From Mesorhizobium sp. B2-4-3 (lineage in GTDB: Bacteria > Pseudomonadota > Alphaproteobacteria > Rhizobiales > Rhizobiaceae): a DNA stretch of 64,000 bases. Location: NCBI RefSeq assembly GCF_006442815.1, contig NZ_VFVL01000002.1:124001-188000 (forward strand), written 5' to 3'. Positions 9,189 to 17,306 of the stretch are shown piece by piece. The translations under genes and the position numbers were made by a program. The notes under the pieces are model-generated. The model searched no databases and was not told where the DNA came from. It saw nothing but the letters and a program-made list of their open reading frames with translations. Position 1 is the stretch's first letter; each line of letters starts with the position of its first letter.

Positions 9189-9223
9189 CCATGGCCGGCG
9201 CAACGCCGGCCATGGTTTTGTTT
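9189..9223 (+). terminator. Hairpin with T-rich tail between permease and ligase genes
   Basis: Perfect 12-base arms CCATGGCCGGCG and CGCCGGCCATGG with a CAA loop, followed by TTTTGTTT. It looks like an intrinsic terminator, or a partial terminator setting lower expression of the downstream enzymes. The ligase gene starts 38 bases later. Confidence 0.7.
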
Positions 9224-9260
9224 CTCCCTTTCAATCGACAAGCGCTGGAGTGCCAAAGGA

Positions 9261-10631
9261 ATGGCCGGGAATTTCTCGTTCGATCAGTTGAAGAAAGCGG
9301 TCTCTAACGGCGAGATCGACACGGTGTTGGCCTGCATCGTCGACATGCAGGGCCGGCTCTCGGGAAAACGCTTCCTGGCCCAGTATTTCGTCGATTCCGC
9401 GCATGGCGAGACGCATGGCTGCAACTATCTTTTGGCCTGCGACATCGATATGGAGCCGGTGCCGGGCTACAAGGCGGCGAGCTGGTCGAAGGGTTATGGC
9501 GATTTCGTCATGAAACCCGACCTGTCGACGCTGCGGCGCATTCCGTGGCTGGAGAAGACGGCGCTGGTCATCTGCGACGTGCTCGACCATCACGACCATG
9601 AGGATTTGGCACACTCGCCGCGCGCGATCCTGAAGAAGCAGGTCAAGCGCCTGCAGGAGCGCGGCTATATCGGCTATTTCGCTTCCGAGCTCGAATTCTA
9701 TTTGTTCAGCGAAACCTACGATTCCGCGCGCAAGAAGCACTGGCAGGGGCTCGACAGCGCCTCGCCCTATATCGGCGACTACCAGATCGGCATCACCAGC
9801 AAGGAAGAAGGCGTCATGCGCCGGCTTCGCAACGAGATGGAAGCGGCCGGCATTCCGATCGAGAATTCCAAGGGCGAGTGGGGCCCTGGGCAGGAAGAGA
9901 TCAATGTGCGCTATGCCGAAGCGCTCGAGATGGCCGACCGTCACGTCATCCTGAAGAACGGCGCCAAGGAGATCGCCGATTCCGAGGGCAAGGCCATCTC
10001 CTTCATGGCCAAGTATAATTACGGCCTCGCCGGCAATTCCAGCCACATCCACAATTCGCTGTGGAGCGCCGACGGCAAGACGCCGCTGTTCTTCGACAAG
10101 AAGGCCGATTGGACGCTGTCGAGCCTCGGCCAGCAGTGGGCGGCCGGGCAGCTCAAATACGCCAAGGAGTTCACCTGGTTCCTAGCGCCCTACATCAATT
10201 CCTACAAGCGCTTCCAGGCCGGCACCTTCGCGCCGACCAAGATCATGTGGAGCGAGGACAACCGCACCGCCGGCTTCCGGCTGTGCGGCGAGGGCACCAA
10301 GGGCATCCGCATGGAATGCCGCATCGGTGGCGCCGATCTCAATCCGTATCTCGCCTTCGCCGCTTTGATCGCGTCCGGCCTCGCCGGCATCGACGAGAAG
10401 CTGGAGCTGCAAAAGCCGTTCGTCGGCGACGCCTATCAGGCCTCACGCCTGCCCGAGATTCCGAAGACGCTGCGCGACGCCACCGAGACGCTGGCCAAGT
10501 CGAAGATGCTGAAGCAGGCCTTCGGCGACGACGTGATCGAGCACTATGTGCACACCGCCCGCTGGGAGCAGTTCGAATACGACCGCCGCATCACGGATTG
10601 GGAGCTGCACCGAGGTTTCGAGCGGTACTAA
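9261..10631 (+). CDS. Glutamine synthetase-family ligase (gamma-glutamyl-amine synthetase-like)
   Basis: This 456-residue protein has the glutamine synthetase fold and retained active-site blocks: ASELEFYLF near residue 140, EWGPGQEEINVRYA near 205, NSSHIHNSLW near 260 (the His-x-His block), NRTAGFR near 335 and RIGGADLNPYLAFAA near 355. The N-terminus lacks the pattern of housekeeping GlnA. It resembles the PuuA/GlnA4-type ligases that join glutamate to amines using ATP. The permease upstream and the ALDH and ADH downstream support an amine-catabolic role over nitrogen assimilation. Sequence alone does not settle the amine. Confidence 0.85.
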   Translation: MAGNFSFDQLKKAVSNGEIDTVLACIVDMQGRLSGKRFLAQYFVDSAHGETHGCNYLLACDIDMEPVPGYKAASWSKGYGDFVMKPDLSTLRRIPWLEKTALVICDVLDHHDHEDLAHSPRAILKKQVKRLQERGYIGYFASELEFYLFSETYDSARKKHWQGLDSASPYIGDYQIGITSKEEGVMRRLRNEMEAAGIPIENSKGEWGPGQEEINVRYAEALEMADRHVILKNGAKEIADSEGKAISFMAKYNYGLAGNSSHIHNSLWSADGKTPLFFDKKADWTLSSLGQQWAAGQLKYAKEFTWFLAPYINSYKRFQAGTFAPTKIMWSEDNRTAGFRLCGEGTKGIRMECRIGGADLNPYLAFAALIASGLAGIDEKLELQKPFVGDAYQASRLPEIPKTLRDATETLAKSKMLKQAFGDDVIEHYVHTARWEQFEYDRRITDWELHRGFERY

Positions 10632-10634
10632 AAA

Positions 10635-10651
10635 GATAGTAATATACTATC
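10635..10651. promoter_or_regulatory. Inverted repeat, candidate operator of the toxin-antitoxin-like module
   Basis: Perfect arms GATAGTA and TACTATC around ATA, in a notably AT-rich stretch 41 bases before the DUF7662-like start. A second small inverted repeat, TTCGG-A-CCGAA, lies at 10668-10678. Toxin-antitoxin operons usually autoregulate through such sites next to the start codon. A role as terminator of the ligase gene is less likely, because no T-run follows. Confidence 0.5.
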
Positions 10652-10691
10652 AAAACTTGACCGGAAATTCGGACCGAACTAAATTTATCAG

Positions 10692-11144
10692 ATGACCGAA
10701 GGAACCAAATATCATCCGCTGTTCGAGCATCTGCTGTTCTCGGGCCAGGGCCATTTGTCGATGAGCTTCGGCGAGATCGAACAAATAATAGGTGGCCGCT
10801 TGCCGCCGTCGGCGCGACAGCGCGAGGAATGGTGGGCGAATAGTCCGAGCGGCCACAGCCAGGCGCGCGCCTGGCTGCGCGCAAATTACAGGGCGTCTCA
10901 TATCGATCTCGCGAAGGAACGGGTGGACTTCAATCTGGAGGGATGGCCCGAGGGCTATCGAAAGCCGAATATGGCTATCGCGGATAAGGGCCGTCCGGGA
11001 ATGGCGGAATCAACGCAGGCCAGCTACGAATCTCCGCGCGAAGCCGCCGACCATCCGCTCTTCGGCATATGGACCGGCAAGGTTACACTCCGCGAAGGGC
11101 ATGACTATACCAGACCGGCCTTTGAGCCAGACGTGTTGCCGTGA
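10692..11144 (+). CDS. DUF7662-like putative antitoxin with C-terminal toxin-binding tail
   Basis: This 150-residue protein has two parts. Residues 5-75 (KYHPLF, SFGEIEQIIGGRLPPSAR, WWANSPSGHSQARAWL) match my memory of the small domain named DUF7662. After a polar linker, residues 120-148 (HPLFGIWTGKVTLREG then DYTRPAF) resemble the short G-x-x-x-G-K/x tail with which VapB/PHD/RelB-like antitoxins block PIN toxins. The stop overlaps the PIN gene start as GTGA, the usual antitoxin-first order. Together these suggest an antitoxin whose usual DNA-binding domain is replaced by DUF7662. The DUF name is from memory; the antitoxin role is inferred. Confidence 0.65.
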   Translation: MTEGTKYHPLFEHLLFSGQGHLSMSFGEIEQIIGGRLPPSARQREEWWANSPSGHSQARAWLRANYRASHIDLAKERVDFNLEGWPEGYRKPNMAIADKGRPGMAESTQASYESPREAADHPLFGIWTGKVTLREGHDYTRPAFEPDVLP

Positions 11145-11557
11145 CGCATAGGCTGCTGCTCGACACCTGCGCGATCATATGGATCGCGCTGAACGAGCCG
11201 ATAAGGCCGGAGGCCAAGATCGCCGTCAACGAGGCTGCCGCCGTTGACGAGAAGATCCGGGTCTCGCCGATTTCGGCCTGGGAGTTGGGCCTGCTGAGCT
11301 CCAAAGGCCGGCTGGCGGCGACAAAGTCGCCGGCAGCCATTTTCGGCGAAGTGATCGCCACGCCTGGCATCAAGGTAGAGGCTCTTTCGCCGGAGCTATT
11401 GATTGAATCGTCTTTCCTGCCGGGATCGCTTCATGGCGATCCGGCGGACAGGATACTGATCGCAACAGCGCGGGCGTTCGATTTGACGCTCGTGACGCGC
11501 GATCAGTCGATACTTGACTATGCAAGAGCAGGGCATGTTCGCGCCCTTGCCTGCTAA
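11141..11557 (+). CDS. PIN-domain ribonuclease toxin (VapC-like)
   Basis: This 138-residue PIN domain retains the acidic metal-binding set: Asp8 in LLLDTCAIIW, Glu48 in SAWELGLL, Asp100/Asp103 in HGDPADRILIATA and Asp121 in TRDQSILDY. VapC-type proteins are Mg-dependent RNases that cut tRNA or rRNA when freed from their antitoxin. It starts with GTG overlapping the stop of the upstream gene, so translation is coupled. The pair sits between the glutamine-synthetase-like gene and the aldehyde dehydrogenase gene, interrupting what otherwise looks like one pathway operon. The ALDH start follows only 33 bases after its stop. Confidence 0.88.
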   Translation: MTHRLLLDTCAIIWIALNEPIRPEAKIAVNEAAAVDEKIRVSPISAWELGLLSSKGRLAATKSPAAIFGEVIATPGIKVEALSPELLIESSFLPGSLHGDPADRILIATARAFDLTLVTRDQSILDYARAGHVRALAC

Positions 11558-11590
11558 TGCCTTACCTTTCGATAGCTGGAGAGCGTTTAA

Positions 11591-12976
11591 TTGGAAACCA
11601 TAAAACTCAAATCCCCCATCGACGGCTCGATCTATGCCGAGCGGCCGGTCGCGAGCGACCAGGCGATCAACGCGGCCGTCGAGCGTGCCAGGGCGGCGCA
11701 AGAGAAGTGGGCCGAGACGCCGGTCGTCGAGCGCGGCAAATACATGCTGGCGATGCTGGAAGCCCTGGTTGCGATGAGCGACGAGATCGTGCCTGAGATC
11801 GCCTGGCAGATGGGCCGGCCGGTGCGCTATGGCGGCGAGTTCGGCGGCGTCAAGGAACGCACCAGCTATATGGTCGAGATCGCCGAAGCCGCGCTGAAGC
11901 CGGTGCTGGCCTCCAATCCGAAGGACGGCTTCCGCCGCTATGTCAAGAAGGTGCCGCTCGGCGTCGTCCTGGTGATCGCGCCCTGGAACTATCCGTATCT
12001 CACGGCAGTCAACACGATCGTGCCGGCTTTGATGGCGGGCAGCGCCGTTATCCTCAAGCATGCCGCGCAGACGTTGCTGGTCGGCGAGCGCTTCAGCCAA
12101 GCTTTCGACAAGGCCGGCCTGCCCAAGGGACTGTTCCAGAACCTGGTCATGAACCACGCCCAGACCGAGAAGCTGCTCGGCTCCGGCAAGATCGACCATG
12201 TCAATTTCACCGGCTCGGTCGGCGGCGGCCGCGCCATCGAGAAGGCGGCGGCCGGCACTTTCATGACGCTCGGCCTCGAGCTCGGCGGCAAGGACCCCGC
12301 CTATGTGCTGCCCGACGCCAAGATGGATCATGCGGTCGCCAATCTGGTCGACGGCGCTTTCTTCAATTCCGGCCAGTGCTGCTGCGGCATCGAGCGCGTC
12401 TATGTGCATGAGAAGGTCTATGACGAGTTCGTCGAGGGTTTTGTCGCCGAGACCAGGAACTATGTCGTCGGCAATCCGCTGGAGCAGGCGACGACCATGG
12501 GGCCGATGGCGCAGGCGCGCTTCGCCGACCTGATCCGCGAGCAAAAGGCCGAGGCGCTGCGCAAGGGCGCCAAGGCGCATATCGACATGAAGGTCGAGAA
12601 CGACAAGCCGGGTTCGCCCTATCTGGCGCCGGAAGTGCTGACCGAAGTCGATCACCAGATGAGCGTCATGCGCGAGGAAAGTTTTGGGCCGATCGTGGGC
12701 ATCATGAAGGTGCGCAACGACGAGGAGGCGATCGCGCTGATGAACGACAGCCCCTACGGGCTGACCGCCTCGATCTGGACGCGCGACACCGAGCGCGCAA
12801 TTGCCATCGGCGACCGTGTCGAAACCGGCACGGTGTTCATGAACCGCTGCGACTATCTCGACCCGGCGCTGGTCTGGACCGGCGTCAAGGACACCGGCAA
12901 GGGCGCCGCGCTCTCGGCCATCGGCTACGACAATCTGACCCGGCCGAAATCCTATCACCTGCGTGAAGCAATCTGA
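11591..12976 (+). CDS. NAD(P)-dependent aldehyde dehydrogenase
   Basis: A 461-residue ALDH-superfamily enzyme. The proton-abstracting glutamate lies in GLELGGKDP (about residue 230) and the nucleophilic cysteine in FFNSGQCCCGIER (about 265). It oxidises an aldehyde to the carboxylate. The start is TTG at 11591, with a GGAGAG ribosome site about nine bases before it; there is no better in-frame ATG. It is followed after 18 bases by an iron alcohol dehydrogenase, which suggests an alcohol-to-aldehyde-to-acid sequence. In context the substrate may be a gamma-glutamylated amino alcohol (inference). Confidence 0.88.
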   Translation: METIKLKSPIDGSIYAERPVASDQAINAAVERARAAQEKWAETPVVERGKYMLAMLEALVAMSDEIVPEIAWQMGRPVRYGGEFGGVKERTSYMVEIAEAALKPVLASNPKDGFRRYVKKVPLGVVLVIAPWNYPYLTAVNTIVPALMAGSAVILKHAAQTLLVGERFSQAFDKAGLPKGLFQNLVMNHAQTEKLLGSGKIDHVNFTGSVGGGRAIEKAAAGTFMTLGLELGGKDPAYVLPDAKMDHAVANLVDGAFFNSGQCCCGIERVYVHEKVYDEFVEGFVAETRNYVVGNPLEQATTMGPMAQARFADLIREQKAEALRKGAKAHIDMKVENDKPGSPYLAPEVLTEVDHQMSVMREESFGPIVGIMKVRNDEEAIALMNDSPYGLTASIWTRDTERAIAIGDRVETGTVFMNRCDYLDPALVWTGVKDTGKGAALSAIGYDNLTRPKSYHLREAI

Positions 12977-12994
12977 CTTTTTGAAAGACAAGAC

Positions 12995-14167
12995 ATGTCC
13001 AAGCTGATCTCCAAATGGAACTACCCCACCACCGTCCGTTTCGGCGCCGGGCGTGTCAAGGAACTGCCGGACGTGCTGGCTGCCACGGGCATCAAGCGCC
13101 CGCTCTTCGTCACCGACCCGGGCCTGGCAAAACTTCCGGTCGTCGCCTCGACGCTGAAGATCCTCGACGACGCCAAGGTTCCCTATGGCGTGTTTTCGGA
13201 GGTGAAGCCGAATCCGGTCGAGTCCAACCTCACGGCCGGCATCGCCGTGTTCAAGAAGGGCAAGCATGACGGCGTGATCGCCTTCGGCGGCGGCTCGGCG
13301 CTCGACCTTGGCAAGCTGATCGCCTTCCAGGCCGGACAGACCCGGCCGGTATGGGATTTCGAAGATGTCGGCGACTGGTGGACCAGGGCCAATTCGGACG
13401 CGATCGCGCCGATCATCGCGGTGCCGACCACGGCGGGAACCGGCTCCGAGGTCGGCCGCGCCGGCGTCATCACCAATGAGGCGACCCACACCAAGAAGGT
13501 CATCTTCCATCCGAAGCTTTTGCCGGCGATCGTCATTGCCGATCCGGAGCTGTCGGTCGGCATGCCGGCCTTCATCACCGCCGGCACCGGCATGGACGCG
13601 CTCGCGCATTGCCTGGAGGCCTATTGCGCGCCGGGCTATCACCCGATGGCCGACGGCATCGCGGTGGAAGGCATAAGGCTGGTGTTCGAGAACCTGCCCA
13701 AGGCTTTCGCCAACGGCAAGGATCTGGTTGCCCGCGCCCATATGATGAGCGCTGCCGCCATGGGTGCCGCCGCCTTCCAGAAGGGGCTGGGCGCCATCCA
13801 TTCGCTGTCGCACCCGATCGGCGCGCTCTACGACACCCATCACGGCATGACCAATGCCGTGTTCATGCCCTATGTGCTCGCCTTCAACAGGGAGAGCGTC
13901 GAGGAGCGCATCGCCCGGCTCGCCGCCTATTGCGGCATCAAGGGCGGCTTCGACGGCTTCGCCAAGGCAGTCATCAGGCTGCGCAAGGAGCTCAAGGTGC
14001 CGCATGCGCTGCCCGGCCTGATCAAGGGCCTCGACATGGACAAGAAGCGCAAGGCGCTGATCGCCGACATGGCAGTGGTCGACCCGACCGCCGGCGGCAA
14101 TCCGGTCAAGCTCACCAAAAAGGCGGCGCTGACGCTGCTCGAAAATACGATCGCCGGCTCCGTCTGA
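12995..14167 (+). CDS. Iron-containing alcohol dehydrogenase
   Basis: A 390-residue group III (Fe) alcohol dehydrogenase. The Rossmann-like N-terminal domain has GGGSALDLGK near residue 97 and PTTAGTGSEVGR near 145. The C-terminal helical domain carries the metal ligands in DALAHCLEAY (about 200) and SLSHPIGALYDTHHG (about 270). It oxidises a primary alcohol with NAD. It comes right after the ALDH gene and probably feeds it. An alcohol dehydrogenase in place of the amine oxidase of putrescine pathways points to an amino alcohol rather than a diamine substrate, which is an inference. Confidence 0.9.
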   Translation: MSKLISKWNYPTTVRFGAGRVKELPDVLAATGIKRPLFVTDPGLAKLPVVASTLKILDDAKVPYGVFSEVKPNPVESNLTAGIAVFKKGKHDGVIAFGGGSALDLGKLIAFQAGQTRPVWDFEDVGDWWTRANSDAIAPIIAVPTTAGTGSEVGRAGVITNEATHTKKVIFHPKLLPAIVIADPELSVGMPAFITAGTGMDALAHCLEAYCAPGYHPMADGIAVEGIRLVFENLPKAFANGKDLVARAHMMSAAAMGAAAFQKGLGAIHSLSHPIGALYDTHHGMTNAVFMPYVLAFNRESVEERIARLAAYCGIKGGFDGFAKAVIRLRKELKVPHALPGLIKGLDMDKKRKALIADMAVVDPTAGGNPVKLTKKAALTLLENTIAGSV

Positions 14168-14412
14168 GAGCCGGCTTTCAATGCGAAGAGTTGAATGAAG
14201 AGGCGTTCCAAAGGGGAAGGGAGAGGGCAAAGGGCAAGGTGAATAACCATTAGCCGGAAAATTAAGCGCGGGCTAATTGCTACAGTCCGTTAAAAAGAGT
14301 TAACTTTTTTGGCCGCGGGGCTCGGGTTTCAAAAAGCCTTCATCTGGCTGTCACACGAAAACGATACCCGCATCGCAGGCGCTTAAACGCGCCAGTTCAA
14401 CGGAGAGAACAC

Positions 14413-15519
14413 ATGTTCAAGTTCACGGGGAAAGTGCTTTCCCTCTCGGCCGCGGCGCTCTTCGCGTCGACGGTGATTTCGTCCGCGGATTCGCTGGACG
14501 ATCTCGTCAAGGCCGCGAAGGCTGAAGGCCAGCTCACCACCATCGCGCTTCCGCATGACTGGTGTGGCTACGGGGCAGTGATCGACGCTTTCAAGGCTAA
14601 GTATCCGGAAATCAAGATCAACGAGCTGAACCCGGATGCCGGCTCGGGCGACGAGGTCGAGGCGATCAAGGCCAACAAGGACAACAAGGGCCCGCAGGCG
14701 CCCGACGTTATCGACGTCGGTCTGTCCTTCGGCCCGACAGCAAAGGCCGACGGCCTGCTGATGCCCTACAAGGTGTCGACCTGGGACTCGATCCCGGACA
14801 GCGCCAAGGATGCCGATGGCGCCTGGTACGGCGACTATTACGGCGTGCTGTCGTTCATGGTGAACAAGGACCTGATCAAGGAATCGCCGGCCGACTGGGC
14901 CGACTTGCTGAAGCCGGAATTCGCCAATTCGGTCGCGCTCGCCGGTGATCCGCGCGCTTCGAACCAAGCCATCCAGGCAGTCTATGCCTCCGGCCTGTCG
15001 TCGGGCGCCGCCGCTGGTGAAGCCGCCGGCACCGCTGGTCTCGACTTCTTCAAGAAGCTCAATGCCGCCGGCAACTTCGTTCCGGTCGTCGGCAAGCCGG
15101 CGACGCTGGCCCAGGGCCAGACACCGATCCTGATCAACTGGGACTACAACGCGCTTGCCGGCCGCGACACGCTGAAGGGCAACCCGCCCGTCGACGTGAT
15201 CGTGCCGAAGACCGGCGTCGTGGCCGGCGTCTATGTGCAGGCGATCAGCGCCTTTGCGCCGCATCCGAATGCCGCCAAGCTGTGGATGGAATACCTCTAT
15301 TCCGACGAAGGCCAGGTCGGCTGGCTGAAGGGCTATTGCCACCCGATCCGCTTCAACGATCTCGCCAAGAACGGCAAGATCCCGGCGGACGTGCTGGCCA
15401 AGCTGCCGCCGGCGGAGTCCTATGCCTCGGCGGCTTTCCCGACGCTCGACGAGCAGGGCAAGGCCAAGGAAGCCATCAGCAAGAACTGGGACGCCACTGT
15501 CGGCGCCAACGTCAAGTAA
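14413..15519 (+). CDS. ABC transporter periplasmic solute-binding protein (polyamine/2-AEP type)
   Basis: This 368-residue secreted protein has a signal peptide (residues 1-24, cleavage near SSADS) and a type II periplasmic-binding fold. AEGQLTTIALPHDWCGYG and PDVIDVGLSFGPTAKA resemble binding proteins of the spermidine/putrescine/2-aminoethylphosphonate/Fe(III) group. It delivers its ligand to the two permeases downstream. The start has GGAGAG five bases ahead. A strong hairpin (15533-15556) separates it from the permease genes, a common device to make more binding protein than permease. It could belong to the same regulon as the ligase-ADH-ALDH genes; the ligand is unknown. Confidence 0.85.
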   Translation: MFKFTGKVLSLSAAALFASTVISSADSLDDLVKAAKAEGQLTTIALPHDWCGYGAVIDAFKAKYPEIKINELNPDAGSGDEVEAIKANKDNKGPQAPDVIDVGLSFGPTAKADGLLMPYKVSTWDSIPDSAKDADGAWYGDYYGVLSFMVNKDLIKESPADWADLLKPEFANSVALAGDPRASNQAIQAVYASGLSSGAAAGEAAGTAGLDFFKKLNAAGNFVPVVGKPATLAQGQTPILINWDYNALAGRDTLKGNPPVDVIVPKTGVVAGVYVQAISAFAPHPNAAKLWMEYLYSDEGQVGWLKGYCHPIRFNDLAKNGKIPADVLAKLPPAESYASAAFPTLDEQGKAKEAISKNWDATVGANVK

Positions 15520-15532
15520 GACTTGAAGTCCA

Positions 15533-15560
15533 CCGGGCGGCCACTTGGCCGCCCGGCTTT
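15533..15560 (+). terminator. Hairpin between binding-protein and permease genes
   Basis: Perfect 10-base arms CCGGGCGGCC and GGCCGCCCGG with an ACTT loop, then CTTTCCC. The T tract is weak, so it more likely acts as an attenuator or RNA stabiliser than a full terminator. Confidence 0.6.
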
Positions 15561-15584
15561 CCCTCGAAGACGGTGCCCGGGCGC

Positions 15585-16502
15585 ATGACCGATCTATCGC
15601 TGTCAAATCAGTCAGTTGCCACCAAGCCCGCGCCGCCGAACGAGGCGACCGCCTTTCGCCTGCCGACGCAATGGATCGGCGTGGCGCCATTCTTCGTCTT
15701 CACCCTGATGTTCCTGATCATGCCGACGCTTTATCTTGTCATCGGCGCGTTTCAGACCGGGGAAGGCGGGTTCACGCTCGACAACGTCCTGCAATTGGTC
15801 AGCGATCCTTCAATCAGCAACTCCTATTGGGTTTCGATCAAGATCAGCTTCTGGTCGGCCATCGTCGGCGCATTTGCCGGACTGGCGATCGCCGTGGCCA
15901 TCGTGCGCGGCGGCCTGCCCAGCTGGGTTCGCTCCGCGACGCTGACCTTCTCGGGCGTCGCCTCGAATTTTGCCGGCTTGCCGCTTGCCTTTGCGTTCAT
16001 CGCAACGCTCGGCCGCGTCGGCATCGTCACGGTGCTGCTGCGCGACATATTCAACCTCAACATCTACGCGATGGGGTTCAATTTCCTGACCACGTGGGGC
16101 CTGATCGCGGTCTATCTCTTCTTCCAGATTCCGCTGATGGTGGTCATCATCGTGCCGGCGGTCGATGGTTTGAAGAAGGAATGGAACGAGGCGGCCGCCA
16201 CGCTTGGCGCCACCCAGTGGCAGTATTGGCGCATGGTGGTGATACCGGTGCTGTTTCCGAGCTTCCTCGGCACCGTCATCCTTCTGTTCGCCAACGCCTT
16301 CGGCGCCATCGCAACGGCCTATGCGTTCGCCGGCCCGCAGCTCAACATCGTTCCCATCAAGCTCTATTCGCAGATCAACGGCGATGTGCTGCACAATCCG
16401 CAGCTCGGCTACGCGATCGCCTTCGGCATGATCGTCATCACCGGACTGGCGAATGTCTTCTACATCTGGTTCCGGACCCGGTCCGAGAGGTGGCTGAAAT
16501 GA
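15585..16502 (+). CDS. ABC transporter permease (PotB-like)
   Basis: This 305-residue inner-membrane protein has six predicted helices after a 30-residue polar N-terminus. The EAA loop that docks the ATPase is visible as NEAAATLGATQWQYWRMVVI (about residue 205). It forms the pore with the next permease. The ATG at 15585 is the first sensible start after the hairpin; the open frame upstream is only a shadow of the binding-protein gene. The stop overlaps the next start as ATGA. Confidence 0.9.
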   Translation: MTDLSLSNQSVATKPAPPNEATAFRLPTQWIGVAPFFVFTLMFLIMPTLYLVIGAFQTGEGGFTLDNVLQLVSDPSISNSYWVSIKISFWSAIVGAFAGLAIAVAIVRGGLPSWVRSATLTFSGVASNFAGLPLAFAFIATLGRVGIVTVLLRDIFNLNIYAMGFNFLTTWGLIAVYLFFQIPLMVVIIVPAVDGLKKEWNEAAATLGATQWQYWRMVVIPVLFPSFLGTVILLFANAFGAIATAYAFAGPQLNIVPIKLYSQINGDVLHNPQLGYAIAFGMIVITGLANVFYIWFRTRSERWLK

Positions 16503-17290
16503 AGTCGGGCAAATTCTGGGCCTGGGTCGTCTTCGGTATCGGCACGGCCTATTTCTTCATCCCGCTGCTGGCGACGTTCGAGTTTTCGCTGCGCATGCGG
16601 CGCGGCGTCCATTCCTTCGACGCCTATCAGGTCGTGCTCGGCGATCCGCGCTTCCAGGCGACGTTCCTGTATTCGGTGGTCGCCGCGATCTTCACCATCA
16701 TTCTCGGCGTGCTGATCGTGGTGCCGGCCGCCTACTGGATCCGTCTGCGCTTGCCTCAAATCAGGCCTGTCGTCGAATTCATCACGCTGCTGCCGCTGGT
16801 CATTCCGGCGATCGTCATCGTCTTCGGCTATATCCGTATGTACGGCTCGAATTCGCCGCTGCCGTTCCTGGCCAGCGATCTCGGCGCCAGCGCCTTGCTG
16901 GTGATCGGCTATGCGACGCTGGCGCTACCCTATATGTACCGCGCCGTCGACACCGGCCTTCGTACCATCGATGTCAGAACGCTGACGGAAGCCGCCCAAA
17001 TCCTTGGTGCCGGCTGGGGCACGATCATCACCCGCGTCATCCTGCCCAATGTGCTGATCGCGGTGCTGTCGGGTGCCTTCCTGACCTTCGCCATCGTCAT
17101 CGGCGAATTCACCATGGCAAGCCTGCTCAATCGGCCGGCGTTCGGCCCTTACCTGCAGAATATCGGCGCCAATCGTGCCTATGAGCCGGCTGCACTTGCG
17201 ATCATCGCCTTCGCCATCACCTGGGGCTGCATGTCGCTGATCCAGATCCTGTCCCGCTTCGCGCCGAAATCGGCGAACCGCCCAAATTGA
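16499..17290 (+). CDS. ABC transporter permease (PotC-like)
   Basis: This 263-residue permease has six predicted helices and an EAA loop (TEAAQILGAGWGTIITRVIL, about residue 165). It is the second half of the membrane channel. The start at 16499 is set by the ATGA overlap with the first permease. The ATPase gene follows after 16 bases. Confidence 0.9.
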   Translation: MKSGKFWAWVVFGIGTAYFFIPLLATFEFSLRMRRGVHSFDAYQVVLGDPRFQATFLYSVVAAIFTIILGVLIVVPAAYWIRLRLPQIRPVVEFITLLPLVIPAIVIVFGYIRMYGSNSPLPFLASDLGASALLVIGYATLALPYMYRAVDTGLRTIDVRTLTEAAQILGAGWGTIITRVILPNVLIAVLSGAFLTFAIVIGEFTMASLLNRPAFGPYLQNIGANRAYEPAALAIIAFAITWGCMSLIQILSRFAPKSANRPN

Positions 17291-17306
17291 TCGAGAGAAC
17301 CACGCC

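Noticed and set aside
11396..14230. 944-codon leftward frame opposite ALDH and ADH
   Set aside because: Antisense shadow with low-complexity composition; both rightward genes have full active-site motifs.
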